From NCBI RefSeq assembly GCF_000428725.1, contig NZ_AUAM01000042.1, positions 1 through 38,342 of the forward strand: a stretch of 38,342 nt of DNA. Reading direction: 5' to 3'. Shown here piece by piece: positions 6,557 through 15,076 of this stretch. The stretch is from Psychromonas aquimarina ATCC BAA-1526. GTDB lineage: Bacteria > Pseudomonadota > Gammaproteobacteria > Enterobacterales > Psychromonadaceae. The position numbers and the translations under genes were made by a program. Position 1 is the stretch's first letter. Every line of letters starts with the position of its first letter. The notes under the pieces were generated by a model that was not told the origin of the DNA, did no database searches, and worked only from the letters and a program-made list of their open reading frames with translations.

Positions 6557-8728
6557 TTAAACTGCTTCAAGTCGTGCATAAGCTGTCATTAACCATTTAC
6601 TGCCGGCACCCATAAAATGAACTTGTAAACGGCTGTTTTCACCGCTGCCTTCCTGTGCTGTCACTGTCCCTTCTCCAAATTTAGGGTGTTTGACCTGCTG
6701 ACCAAGTTTAAAGCCCTGGATATCCTGACTTTCTCCGCTAAAGACAGGTTTTTTAACTGTTGCCGGCTGCATTCTGCGAACCTGGGTTTTAAGGCGGATA
6801 TATTCGATATCCTGTTCCGGCAGTTCGTTAATAAAACGGGACGGTGAATGAAATTTTTCCTGGCCGTATAAACGACGGCTTTCTGCATGACAGATGGTCA
6901 GCTTGTGCATCGCACGAGTCATGCCTACATAACAAAGGCGGCGCTCTTCTGCTAAACGTGTTTCATCATCGGCAGACTGCTGACCGGGAAACATGCCTTC
7001 TTCCACACCAACCATAAATACCTGCGGGAACTCCAGGCCCTTAGCAGCATGCATGGTCATCAGCTGCACTGCATCGTCAAATTCATCAGCCTGGTTGTCG
7101 CCTGACTCTAATGCGGCATAAGCGAGGAACGCAGTAAGCTCATCCATATCCTGCTCTTCTTCAGGGATAACAAATGATTTGGTGGCAGAAACAAGCTCCT
7201 GCAGGTTTTCTATGCGGCTGCGGGATTTTTCACCTTTTTCATTTTCAAACATTGCCTGCAGACCCGAACTGCAGATGACATGGTCAACGATCTGAAATAA
7301 AGGAAGTTCCGATGTTTCGCTTTTAAAGCGGTTGATCAGTTCAATAAACATTCTCAGCGAAGAAGCCGCGCCGGCACTGAGCTGTTTATTTTCAATTAAA
7401 AACAGACTTGCCTGCCACATGGTATAACCCTGCTCGCGGGCGCAGATGCGGATTTTATCAAGTGTAGTATTGCCAATTTTACGTTTCGGTTTATTAACCA
7501 CACGTTCAAAAGCCGCATCATCCTGGTGATTATTCATTAAACGCAGATAAGCGACACTGTCTTTTATCTCTAAACGGTCGAAGAAACGCTGCCCGCCGTA
7601 GATATGATAAGGGATCTGCTGCGCCATTAACTGTTCTTCGAACAAGCGGGACTGGGCATTGCTGCGGTATAAAATCGCACATTCAGCTAATTTTTTGCCG
7701 CTGTTTTTCCAGGTCTGCAGCTGCGTGGTGACATAACGCACTTCGTCATAATCATTAAATGCGCTGTAGATAGCAATCGACTCACCATCTTCTCCGCTGG
7801 TCCATAATTCTTTACCAAGGCGTTCACTGTTGTTTTTTATCAGATGGTTAGAAGCATTCAGTATATGCCCTGTGGAGCGGTAGTTCTGTTCTAAACGTAC
7901 GGTTACCGGGTTATTTTTTTCTCTTAAAAAACGCTGGATATTTTCAACATCGGCGCCGCGCCAGCCGTATATTGACTGATCATCATCTCCTACAATGGTC
8001 AGATAATTACCGTTATCGGTGAGCAGATTCAGCCAGGCGTACTGCAGTTTATTGGTATCCTGGAATTCGTCGACTAATACATGGCGGAAACGCTGCTGAT
8101 AATGCTGCAGTAACGCCGGATATTGTAGTAGCAGTTCATGGGCACGTAATAACAGTTCTGCAAAATCAACCAGCCCGGCCAGCTGACAAGCCTCTTCATA
8201 GGCTTGATAAACCTGCAGGCGCTGTTTTTCCTGCAGACTGTAACCCGCTTCAATATGTTTCGCGCGTAAACCTTCATCTTTTTTATCGTTGATATACCAC
8301 TGCAGCTCCTTCGCAGGATAGTATTTTTCATCCAGATTAAGGCTTTTGATGATACGTTTAATCATCTTCTGCTGATCATCACTGTCAATTATCTGAAACT
8401 GTTCAGGCAGGTCTGCTTCCTGATAATGTAAGCGTAATAAACGGTGGGCTATACCGTGGAAAGTACCTATCCACATGCCGCCGATATGATGTGGACAGAT
8501 GTCGGCAATACGGCCGCGCATCTCTTTGGCCGCTTTATTGGTAAAGGTTACCGCTAAGATGCCGTAGGTCGGGATGTTTTCTACCTGCATTAACCATGCA
8601 ATGCGATGGGTTAAAACCCGTGTTTTACCACTGCCGGCGCCTGCCAGAACAAGCATATTCTGCTCGGGAGCAGAAACTGCCGCACGCTGGTGATCGTTTA
8701 AACCATCAATTAAGTAAGAAACATCCAT
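6557..8728 (-). CDS. uvrD: DNA helicase II, UvrD
   Basis: SF1A 3'-5' helicase for nucleotide excision and mismatch repair. At 723 aa it is the usual length. Motif I is AGAGSGKT (29-36), motif Ia TFTNKAAKEM (61-70), motif II DEFQD (220-224), motif III GDDDQSIYGWRG (247-258), motif IV QNYRST, motif V LMTMHAAKGLEF and motif VI VGMTRA. The C-terminal ~50 residues form the tudor-like tail (VKHPKFGEGTV) that in E. coli binds RNA polymerase. It is last in the lptM-lysA-dapF-xerC-yigB-uvrD run, the E. coli gene order plus lysA, 35 nt after yigB. Confidence 0.97.
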   Translation of the reverse strand: MDVSYLIDGLNDHQRAAVSAPEQNMLVLAGAGSGKTRVLTHRIAWLMQVENIPTYGILAVTFTNKAAKEMRGRIADICPHHIGGMWIGTFHGIAHRLLRLHYQEADLPEQFQIIDSDDQQKMIKRIIKSLNLDEKYYPAKELQWYINDKKDEGLRAKHIEAGYSLQEKQRLQVYQAYEEACQLAGLVDFAELLLRAHELLLQYPALLQHYQQRFRHVLVDEFQDTNKLQYAWLNLLTDNGNYLTIVGDDDQSIYGWRGADVENIQRFLREKNNPVTVRLEQNYRSTGHILNASNHLIKNNSERLGKELWTSGEDGESIAIYSAFNDYDEVRYVTTQLQTWKNSGKKLAECAILYRSNAQSRLFEEQLMAQQIPYHIYGGQRFFDRLEIKDSVAYLRLMNNHQDDAAFERVVNKPKRKIGNTTLDKIRICAREQGYTMWQASLFLIENKQLSAGAASSLRMFIELINRFKSETSELPLFQIVDHVICSSGLQAMFENEKGEKSRSRIENLQELVSATKSFVIPEEEQDMDELTAFLAYAALESGDNQADEFDDAVQLMTMHAAKGLEFPQVFMVGVEEGMFPGQQSADDETRLAEERRLCYVGMTRAMHKLTICHAESRRLYGQEKFHSPSRFINELPEQDIEYIRLKTQVRRMQPATVKKPVFSGESQDIQGFKLGQQVKHPKFGEGTVTAQEGSGENSRLQVHFMGAGSKWLMTAYARLEAV

Positions 8729-8763
8729 AAGAAAACCTGTTTATTTATTCAGTTGTCAGCTAA

Positions 8764-9471
8764 CTATAGCAGTTTGTACAGGTGATCTAAATGGCTGATT
8801 TCAACACTCGGCAATAACCGAGCACCATTTAGAGATTGTTTATTGGGATTAAACCATACAGCCTGTGCGCCGTTATTCTGTGCGCCGTAAACATCACTGA
8901 TCAGATGATCGCCGACATGCAGGATATCACTGACTTCAATATTTAAACGTCTGGCCGCTTCTATAAAAAGATCTGCGTGCGGTTTGGATTTCAATCCGTC
9001 ACCTGCTTTTAAAATAAACTGAAATTTATCGTGCAGGCGAATTTGAAATTCATCGACATTACCATTGGTAATAGCAATAACCGGATAAGATTCAGCAAGT
9101 TTTTCAAGAAGCTGAATGCTTTCTAAGGGCACAGTAAAGTCGCTGCGCAGTTTTAAAAACTCTGTAAAGGCGTGCTTAGCATATTCAACGGCTTTGAACT
9201 GAGGAATGCCATGGATGGTCATTACTCGAGTCAGTGTTTTAATGCGCCATAAAGAAACATCATACTGCAGTTCTGGAAACTCTTTTACAATAAGATCTTT
9301 GTATAATAACCACTGTTTCTGCGTTAACTGTGCAAGTTCAGGGTAGCTGTTATTGAGGTGTTCAATAATAGCACTTTCCGCTTTTTTGATGATCGGATGG
9401 TTGTCATACAAGGTATCATCAAGATCAAAACTGATCGCTTTAAAGGGTCTGACAGGTCGATAGTACTTCAT
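8764..9471 (-). CDS. yigB: YigB-type HAD phosphatase
   Basis: HAD-superfamily hydrolase of the YigB family, which in E. coli dephosphorylates the riboflavin precursor 5-amino-6-ribitylamino-uracil phosphate and FMN. At 235 aa the DxD nucleophile motif FDLDDTLYD lies at 15-23, motif II at ITNG, the motif III lysine at KSKPHADLF and motif IV at VGDHLISDVYGA. The N-terminus MKYYRPVRPFKAISFDLDD closely follows E. coli YigB. It sits between xerC and uvrD as in E. coli. Substrate is by family only. Confidence 0.9.
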   Translation of the reverse strand: MKYYRPVRPFKAISFDLDDTLYDNHPIIKKAESAIIEHLNNSYPELAQLTQKQWLLYKDLIVKEFPELQYDVSLWRIKTLTRVMTIHGIPQFKAVEYAKHAFTEFLKLRSDFTVPLESIQLLEKLAESYPVIAITNGNVDEFQIRLHDKFQFILKAGDGLKSKPHADLFIEAARRLNIEVSDILHVGDHLISDVYGAQNNGAQAVWFNPNKQSLNGARLLPSVEISHLDHLYKLL

Positions 9472-9510
9472 AGTGATTATTCCGATTGATGTTGAATAGA
9501 TAGTGAACAG

Positions 9511-10410
9511 TTACTTTTTTCGTTTTGCACGCGGGTGAGCCTGATCGTAAACCTGGGTTAGATGCTGAAAATCAAGGTGGGTATAGACCTGAGTGGTTGC
9601 TAAATCAGCGTGTCCCAGTAAGCTCTGCACCGCACGCAGATTACCGCTCGACTCTAACATATGTGTGGCAAAAGAATGGCGTAATTTGTGCGGGTTGAGG
9701 TGACTGGGCAGTGCCTGTTTTAATCCCCACTGTTCCATTCTCGCCTGCACATTACGCTCTGAAATTCGATTTTTCTGTTTAGAAACAAACAGGGCGGTTT
9801 CGCCCGGCTGGCAAAAGTCAGGACGTATTTTGAGCCACTGCTTAATTGTCTGCACCGCTCGATCCGTAATGGGTAATAAACGCTGTTTACTGCCTTTACC
9901 GGTTACCATCACCTCTTTTTCAGAGAGTTTAATATCAATCAAGTTAATACCAACTAACTCGCTAAGGCGCAGCCCTGATGAATACATCAGCTCCATCATG
10001 CATTGGTCCCTGACGCTGAGCGGATCGTCTTCATCAATATCTAGGAGCTGGAATATTTCGTCAACTGATATATTTTTCGGTAACGGTTTGTCCAGTTTGG
10101 GGGCAGATATGCCCTTGGCCGGATTATGAGTTATTACTTCGAACTGCACTAAATGCTCTAGAAAGGAGCGTAAAGCTGACAGCTTAGTGGCAATTGAACG
10201 TGCTTTAATACCTTTCTGGTGAAGCTGTTTAACCATCAAACGCACGGTCTGACTGTCCAGCTCTGTCCAGCTGCTTATTTTTTTATCCTCAAGCATAGCG
10301 CTGAACTCGGCTAAATTGCGCTGGTAGTTTTTAATGGTGATCGGGCTTAACCCCCGCTGGCTGGCAAGGTGGTTTAAATAACTTTTTATAAGAGGCTGTA
10401 ATGAGCTCAT
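9511..10410 (-). CDS. xerC: Tyrosine recombinase XerC
   Basis: Site-specific recombinase that works with XerD at dif to resolve chromosome dimers. At 299 aa it has the SAM-like N-terminal core-binding domain (about 1-95) and a catalytic domain with all expected residues: Arg148, Lys172, His241, Arg244, His267 and nucleophile Tyr276. Gene position (dapF side, before yigB-uvrD) identifies it as XerC rather than XerD. In enterics and vibrios the DUF484 gene yigA lies just upstream; here the 435 bp upstream hold a MITE-like element instead, so xerC may have lost its operon promoter. Confidence 0.95.
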   Translation of the reverse strand: MSSLQPLIKSYLNHLASQRGLSPITIKNYQRNLAEFSAMLEDKKISSWTELDSQTVRLMVKQLHQKGIKARSIATKLSALRSFLEHLVQFEVITHNPAKGISAPKLDKPLPKNISVDEIFQLLDIDEDDPLSVRDQCMMELMYSSGLRLSELVGINLIDIKLSEKEVMVTGKGSKQRLLPITDRAVQTIKQWLKIRPDFCQPGETALFVSKQKNRISERNVQARMEQWGLKQALPSHLNPHKLRHSFATHMLESSGNLRAVQSLLGHADLATTQVYTHLDFQHLTQVYDQAHPRAKRKK

Positions 10411-10441
10411 AAATTCTCTAAGTTAAAAACGAAAGGGTATA

Positions 10442-10766
10442 TACCCGTTACCAATCAAAATGCATTTATCAGTCACCCGCTCGGATACCAAGACAAGGCG
10501 CAGCATGATGACCTTTCGAGAGATTAACTTCGTTAATCCTCTATCGGTAGGATTAAAACAAAGACTTTAATCCTTGAATGGCAGGCCCTTATCGAATGCT
10601 GCAACGCAGTATTGGTTTTCGAGCGAGTGACCCACGGGGCAAGCCGAGAGGTAAACATCTTCGTTGTTGTGAAGTCTCGATTTAACCCGTTAGATCTTCA
10701 CCTTCACGTCTAGAAGCTGTCCACCTCTCGACCTGCTGATTTTTGCATATTGAATGATAACGGGTA
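10442..10766. mobile_element. MITE-like element, copy A (325 bp)
   Basis: Imperfect terminal inverted repeats of about 30 nt: TACCCGTTACCAATCAAAAT at the left, and the right end is the reverse complement of TACCCGTTATCATTCAATAT. It is flanked by TA on both sides (10440-10441, 10767-10768), as for IS630/Tc1-type insertion. No coding capacity. Copy B at 20245-20505 shares the ends and most of the interior. This copy carries about 60 extra nt near 10529-10590, including a hairpin. It separates dapF from xerC. Confidence 0.8.
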
Positions 10767-10772
10767 TAAAGC

Positions 10773-10816
10773 AAAAAAGTGCAATTTTGCTGTTATAACA
10801 GAAAAATTGCACTTTT
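10773..10816 (-). terminator. Terminator after dapF
   Basis: Long stem AAAAGTGCAATTTT / AAAATTGCACTTTT with an inner TGTTA/TAACA stem. On the minus strand it ends in a T-rich run next to the MITE end. It lies 30 nt after the dapF stop, so dapF transcription probably ends before xerC. Confidence 0.8.
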
Positions 10817-10845
10817 ACAGACAGACCGCTTTTCGGGGGAGATAA

Positions 10846-11673
10846 TCAGATCTGAATCTGCCCGTCAAATACAAACTCTGCCGCACCTGTCATTCTTACA
10901 TTTTGTCCAGGCTGCCAGAAAAAGCGTAATTCACCGCCGGGCAGGGCAATGGTACAATGTGTATCAAGCTTACCCTGCAGCTGGCCGACAACCGCTGCTG
11001 CGCATGCTCCTGTACCGCAGGCCAGTGTTTCGCCTACACCACGCTCCCAGACACGTAAACGTGCAAAGTCACGGCTTTTAACTTCTAAAAAACCAACATT
11101 TACTTTATTTGGAAAACGTTCATGTTTTTCTAATAACGGTCCGAGTATTTCAACGGGGGCTTTATCAATATCATCAACTAAAACCACGCAGTGCGGATTC
11201 CCCATGGATACTGCACCGCAGATAACCGTATGATCTTCAACGCGAAGGATATAAGTTTTTTCTTCTTTTTTGGCTGTAAAAGGAATTTTTGCCGGATCTA
11301 AAACTGGCTTGCCCATATCGACGGTAATGTTGCCGTCCTGTTCTATTTTAAGCTGAATTTTACCTTTAGCAGTGCTGACATTAATCACTCGTTTCTGCGT
11401 TAAACCTTTCATTTTAACAAAACGTGCAAAGCAGCGTGCGCCGTTGCCGCACTGTTCAACTTCACTGCCGTCGGCGTTAAATATCCGGTAATGAAAATCC
11501 AGCTCTGGGTCATAAGGCGGCTCAACCATTAATAACTGATCAAAACCAATACCAAAATTACGATCGGCTAAGCGGCTGATTGCATCTTTTGACAGGAAAA
11601 CATTTTGAGTGACGTTATCAATGACCATAAAGTCATTACCTAAGCCCTGCATTTTGGAAAATTGAATATTCAT
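10846..11673 (-). CDS. dapF: Diaminopimelate epimerase
   Basis: Converts LL- to meso-diaminopimelate for lysine and peptidoglycan synthesis, using two cysteines as acid and base. Both are present: Cys75 in CGNGARC and Cys219 in ACGTGAC. Length with the chosen start is 275 aa, matching E. coli (274). The frame is open to 11739, but the ATG at 11673 ([15 protein letters not shown]) matches the family start and has a GAG-type ribosome site. It follows lysA, which uses its product, after 94 nt containing an inverted repeat. Confidence 0.95.
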   Translation of the reverse strand: MNIQFSKMQGLGNDFMVIDNVTQNVFLSKDAISRLADRNFGIGFDQLLMVEPPYDPELDFHYRIFNADGSEVEQCGNGARCFARFVKMKGLTQKRVINVSTAKGKIQLKIEQDGNITVDMGKPVLDPAKIPFTAKKEEKTYILRVEDHTVICGAVSMGNPHCVVLVDDIDKAPVEILGPLLEKHERFPNKVNVGFLEVKSRDFARLRVWERGVGETLACGTGACAAAVVGQLQGKLDTHCTIALPGGELRFFWQPGQNVRMTGAAEFVFDGQIQI

Positions 11674-11717
11674 TAGTTCTCGCTGTTGATTTATCGCTGC
11701 ATCGGTATTTTGTCTGT

Positions 11718-11750
11718 AACTGGAGTAAAGCGGGTGCATTCACTCCAGTT
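11718..11750 (-). other. Inverted repeat between lysA and dapF
   Basis: Perfect 9-nt arms AACTGGAGT / ACTCCAGTT separated by 15 nt, just after the lysA stop and before the dapF ribosome site. No T run follows, so it is more likely an mRNA processing or stability stem than a terminator. Confidence 0.5.
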
Positions 11751-11767
11751 AATAAAGAGAATTATTT

Positions 11768-13030
11768 TTACGGTAAAACGTGCTCGCCGCGCCATAGATC
11801 TCTATGCTCTTCGCGTTCCTGCACCACAAAGGCCTTTTCACCATCAACAATAATTTCGGCAGGGCGGCATCGGGAGTTATAATTTGAACTCATTGTTGCA
11901 CCATAGGCACCCGCGCTGCGTACAACCAGATGATCACCCTCTGCTAATGCAAGCTGACGCTCTTTACCCAGAAAATCACCGGTTTCACAGATCGGGCCGA
12001 CAATATCATAAGTCCGCAGCGGACGAATTTCTGAATCACCAAGCTGGTTATTGAGCGGGATAATATTCTGCCATGCGCTGTATAGTGCCGGGCGGATAAG
12101 ATCGTTCATGGCGGCATCAACAATTGCGAAGTTTTTATGATCGTTCAGTTTTAAAAACTCAACTTTAGTCACTAAAACACCGGCATTGGCCATAATGGCA
12201 CGGCCGGGTTCAAAAATCAGTTTCAGCCTGCGGCCGTTCATTCTGGCTACAATCGCTTTCATATATTCAGGCGGCTCAGGCGGTGTTTCTTTATCGTAAG
12301 GAACACCTAAACCGCCGCCTAAATCAAGATGATCAATAGTGATCCCCTGTTCAGCCAGCTGGTCTATTAAAATCAGTAGTTTATCTAATGCTTCAAGAAA
12401 AGGTTCAATTTCAGTTAACTGTGAACCAATATGGCAGTCCACACCTTTTACTTCGATAAATTCAAGTTCATTCGCCAGATGGTAAACCGTAGAAGCCTGT
12501 TCAATTTCGATACCGAATTTATTTTCTTTTAATCCGGTTGAAATATAGGGGTGTGTGCCTGCATCGATATTAGGGTTAATACGAATCGATATAGGTGCTT
12601 TTTTATTTAGGCTCTCTGCCACTTCGTTGATCCGGTACAGCTCAGAAATAGACTCAACATTAAAACAGAGAATCCCTGCCTGTAAGGCCGTTGCAATTTC
12701 AATTTCGGTTTTACCAACCCCGGAAAAAACCACCTTTTTCGGATCACCGCCGGCCTGAATAACACGTAATAGTTCGCCGACAGAAACAATATCAAAACCA
12801 GATCCTAAACGGGCCATTAGATTCAATACGCCTAAATTTGAATTAGCTTTTACGGCATAACAGATCAGGTGAGGGTGATCACCGGCAGCCAGATCAAATC
12901 CCTTCCAGTGACGTTCAATGGTTGCTCGAGAATATATATAAGCCGGCGTGCCGGATTTTTCGATAACCTGCTCTACCGGCAGTCCTTCAACAAAAAGACG
13001 ACCATCATTCTGATAATTAAAGTGATCCAA
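11768..13030 (-). CDS. lysA: Diaminopimelate decarboxylase
   Basis: PLP enzyme for the last step of lysine synthesis: meso-DAP to lysine and CO2. At 420 aa it has the alanine-racemase-type barrel with the PLP lysine in YAVKAN (Lys61), the phosphate-binding glycine-rich GGGLGVPY, HIGSQ, and the active-site CETGDF motif contributed across the dimer. It lies between lptM and dapF. E. coli lacks lysA at this spot, while Vibrio and Pseudomonas have it, so this is the non-enteric arrangement. Confidence 0.96.
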   Translation of the reverse strand: MDHFNYQNDGRLFVEGLPVEQVIEKSGTPAYIYSRATIERHWKGFDLAAGDHPHLICYAVKANSNLGVLNLMARLGSGFDIVSVGELLRVIQAGGDPKKVVFSGVGKTEIEIATALQAGILCFNVESISELYRINEVAESLNKKAPISIRINPNIDAGTHPYISTGLKENKFGIEIEQASTVYHLANELEFIEVKGVDCHIGSQLTEIEPFLEALDKLLILIDQLAEQGITIDHLDLGGGLGVPYDKETPPEPPEYMKAIVARMNGRRLKLIFEPGRAIMANAGVLVTKVEFLKLNDHKNFAIVDAAMNDLIRPALYSAWQNIIPLNNQLGDSEIRPLRTYDIVGPICETGDFLGKERQLALAEGDHLVVRSAGAYGATMSSNYNSRCRPAEIIVDGEKAFVVQEREEHRDLWRGEHVLP

Positions 13031-13123
13031 TTTTAAATCCTTTTCATTTACTTAAGTCTGTTTATGAACCTAGTTCGTCAATCGACGACTGGCGAGAGTT
13101 GAAGTGAAACCTTGTCTGTTATA

Positions 13124-13348
13124 TCACTCGCTTATAGCTGTATTTTCAGAAGTGCTGTCAGGCTCTTCGCTGCTTGTTTTCTGGCTATCCTGCTGTAGCT
13201 GTAGCTGTAGCTGTAGCTGTTCTGTCTGCTGCACAGTTTCAGTCTGCGGCGGCTCCACAGGTGTTCTATAAAGCGGGCCTTTCATACCGCAGCCCGCGAG
13301 CAGACTTGAAAAAAGCAGAGTTGTTAATAAGATATTTGTGTTTTTCAT
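13124..13348 (-). CDS. lptM: LptM (YifL) lipoprotein
   Basis: Small outer-membrane lipoprotein that in E. coli assists assembly of the LptD/LptE lipopolysaccharide translocon. With the ATG at 13348 it is 74 aa: a signal peptide ending in the lipobox LLAGC, then the family signature GMKGPLY, then a variable Gln/Glu/Ser-rich tail. The frame stays open to 13414, but the 13348 start gives a proper lipoprotein signal and has AGGATCAGG upstream. The tail contains (Gln-Leu)n encoded by a hexanucleotide repeat (13193-13221). First gene of the lptM-lysA-dapF run and divergent from cyaY, as in E. coli. Confidence 0.9.
   Translation of the reverse strand: MKNTNILLTTLLFSSLLAGCGMKGPLYRTPVEPPQTETVQQTEQLQLQLQLQQDSQKTSSEEPDSTSENTAISE
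13193..13221. repeat. Hexanucleotide tandem repeat in lptM
   Basis: CTGTAG repeated about 4.8 times, encoding alternating Gln-Leu in LptM. The six-base unit preserves frame, so slippage would change tail length without breaking the gene. Confidence 0.85.
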
Positions 13349-13380
13349 GCCTGATCCTAGTAATATTTTTTGCGCGAGAT

Positions 13381-13404
13381 ACTCAAGAGCTTTGAGTATA
13401 TAAT
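13381..13404 (+). promoter_or_regulatory. cyaY promoter region with palindrome
   Basis: A consensus -10 TATAAT lies at 13399-13404, overlapping the end of an operator-like palindrome ACTCAA-GAGCT-TTGAGT (13381-13397). No good -35 is visible at standard spacing. The site sits between the divergent lptM and cyaY genes. Confidence 0.5.
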
Positions 13405-13439
13405 CGCATTTCATTGTTCAAAAGCAAAGGGGAAGTAAG

Positions 13440-13757
13440 ATGAATGATAGTGAATTTCAACAATTAGCTGATGAGCTATACCAAATTATTGAAGATTGCA
13501 TCGAGGAATCAGGTGCCGATGTGGATTATGACCAGAACGGCGGGCTGTTAACCCTTGAGTTCGAAAACCGCAGCAAGTTCATTATTAATCGTCAGCAGCC
13601 GCTGCACCAGGTCTGGTTAGCGACTTTAGAAAATGGCCATCATTATGACTATAAAGACGGAAAATGGATTGATGACCGCAGTGGTGATGAGTTTTTAAGT
13701 TTTTTATCTGAGGCTGTTTTTAAACAGTCAAAAGAGAAGGTGGCCTTCAAGTATTAA
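13440..13757 (+). CDS. cyaY: CyaY, bacterial frataxin
   Basis: Iron-binding regulator of iron-sulfur cluster assembly (modulates IscS). At 105 aa it shows the acidic first helix (DELYQIIEDCIEESGADVD), the beta sheet with the family pattern FIINRQQPLHQVWLA, and GHHYDYKDGKWID. Ribosome site AGGGGAAG is 6 nt before the ATG. In E. coli cyaY is next to cyaA; here cyaA is 15 kb away, while the link to lptM-dapF is kept. Confidence 0.95.
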   Translation: MNDSEFQQLADELYQIIEDCIEESGADVDYDQNGGLLTLEFENRSKFIINRQQPLHQVWLATLENGHHYDYKDGKWIDDRSGDEFLSFLSEAVFKQSKEKVAFKY

Positions 13758-13802
13758 TCAGATTCTGCCTGAATGCTTATTTGAATAACCACCTGCTGCG
13801 GA

Positions 13803-13982
13803 TTAATTTCTGTGCAGGTGGCGGCGCCGGAAAATAAGATGATACACGGCATATAACCCGACTAAAGCAGATATAACCCAGTTGTGATAGGGACTGTAAC
13901 CTTGAATAAAAATATCAAACAATACGGCTAATGCTAAGGTTAAATATGTGCTTTTAATTACTTCGTGAAAAATGTAATTCAT
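13803..13982 (-). CDS. Small membrane protein, 59 aa, unknown
   Basis: Not recognised. The ATG at 13982 has a strong AGGAG ribosome site 9 nt upstream, so it is preferred over the ATG at 14018. The protein has two hydrophobic stretches (about 8-24 and 34-49) and ends in a basic His/Arg-rich tail (FRRRHLHRN), the topology of a small inner-membrane protein with cytoplasmic C-terminus. Its 3' end overlaps a CCACCTGC/GCAGGTGG stem (13789-13821) that may terminate cyaY transcription. No functional clue from neighbours. Confidence 0.6.
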   Translation of the reverse strand: MNYIFHEVIKSTYLTLALAVLFDIFIQGYSPYHNWVISALVGLYAVYHLIFRRRHLHRN

Positions 13983-14018
13983 AACAATTATCTCCTGCTG
14001 CATTCGAATAACAGTCAT

Positions 14019-14299
14019 AAATGTAGCTCAATAATTAGACATTTTCAGTTAATTACTGCTGCAGAACGGTTGTTTTTTTAAGTAGAAAATTAATTAGTTG
14101 TTTTAAAAAGACTTTTTTTTGATGGATGTCGTTTTTTGCGATAAGTCCGGAATTTTTACAAATTTTCGCCGAAATCCTTATTATTTGAATGAAAGTTGAG
14201 TCTAAAAAAGACCTTATTAGGGTTAGTTTACTGTAAAACATATTCATTTTGTCATAACATTCGCGATACAATAGAACTTGAAAATTAATGGAGTTTGTT
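14019..14299. other. AT-rich intergenic stretch
   Basis: About 280 bp with no convincing gene. A frame on the minus strand here (14053-14319) has no ribosome site and unlikely composition. A TACAAT at 14267-14272 with a weak -35 (TTCATT at 14243) could drive the small gene at 14300 and coaD. Confidence 0.5.
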
Positions 14300-14533
14300 A
14301 TGTTTAAAATGTTCTGCATTTACCCTTTTGTAGCTTTTGTGCTGTTTTGGTTAACAAGTGATGTTGAGATTGGAGCCTCGGTTTATTCTTTTGACGATAA
14401 TTATATTACCATTGAATTTCCTAAAGAAAGCTTTCGCTCTGAAGAGAACCCGGATCCCTGGTATAGTTTTTACTGGAATGCAGAGTCAGCAAAAGACGAG
14501 TTAAAAGTTATTAATGATGCAGTGGTTAAATAA
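14300..14533 (+). CDS. Small secreted or anchored protein, 77 aa, unknown
   Basis: Not recognised. The start at 14300 is chosen because GGAG lies 6 nt upstream; an ATG at 14288 would leave no ribosome site. Residues 1-20 are hydrophobic (MFKMFCIYPFVAFVLFWLTS), an N-terminal anchor or signal, followed by about 55 acidic/aromatic residues. The stop is 2 nt before the coaD ATG, so the two are surely co-transcribed and possibly translationally coupled. Its link with coaD may be only transcriptional. Confidence 0.65.
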   Translation: MFKMFCIYPFVAFVLFWLTSDVEIGASVYSFDDNYITIEFPKESFRSEENPDPWYSFYWNAESAKDELKVINDAVVK

Positions 14534-14535
14534 AT

Positions 14536-15012
14536 ATGCACACAGTTATTTTCCCCGGTTCTTTTGATCCTGTTACCTTCGGACATATTGACCTGTTAAG
14601 CAGAGCCAGCAGACTGGCCCCGCGAGTTATTGTTGCTGTGGCGGTTAATACCAGTAAAAAGCCGCTGTTCAGTTTAGAAGAACGCTGTGCGTTATTAGCG
14701 GAAGCTACAGCAGATATCCCTGGAATTGAAGTTATTCCTTTTTCAGGATTACTGGCTGATTTTGCCGTTGAGCATAAAGCTGAGGCTCTGGTTCGCGGCA
14801 TCCGCGGTGCAACAGATGCCGATTATGAACTGCAGCTGGCCCAGGTTAATAAAACACTAAACCATGAATTAGAAACTATCCTTTTACCGGCTAATGCTTC
14901 CACAGGTTTTATCTCGTCAACGGTTGTTAAAGAAGTATTCAAACATAACGGCGATATACACTCCTTTGCCCCTGCCTGTGTAAAAAAAGCACTGCTTAAG
15001 AAACAACTTTAA
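14536..15012 (+). CDS. coaD: Phosphopantetheine adenylyltransferase
   Basis: Fourth step of coenzyme A synthesis: 4'-phosphopantetheine + ATP to dephospho-CoA. At 158 aa it is the family length. The nucleotidyltransferase T-x-G-H motif is at 14-17 within PGSFDPVTFGHIDL, RGIRGATDADYE lies mid-protein and ISSTVVKEV toward the end. CoaBC, which makes an earlier intermediate, is encoded 5.6 kb downstream. In E. coli coaD adjoins mutM; here about 2 kb of accessory DNA separates them. Confidence 0.96.
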   Translation: MHTVIFPGSFDPVTFGHIDLLSRASRLAPRVIVAVAVNTSKKPLFSLEERCALLAEATADIPGIEVIPFSGLLADFAVEHKAEALVRGIRGATDADYELQLAQVNKTLNHELETILLPANASTGFISSTVVKEVFKHNGDIHSFAPACVKKALLKKQL

Positions 15013-15076
15013 TACCTCATAGGCAGAACTATTTTCCCTTTCTATACTTAAAAACAAGTTATAGAAGGGGATGTTT

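Noticed and set aside
10442..10766. CRISPR array or coding insertion sequence between dapF and xerC
   Set aside because: There is no regular repeat-spacer pattern and no transposase frame; the inverted ends and second copy fit a MITE.
14053..14319. 88-aa minus-strand frame
   Set aside because: Very AT-rich, no ribosome site, and it overlaps the start of the better-supported 77-aa gene.
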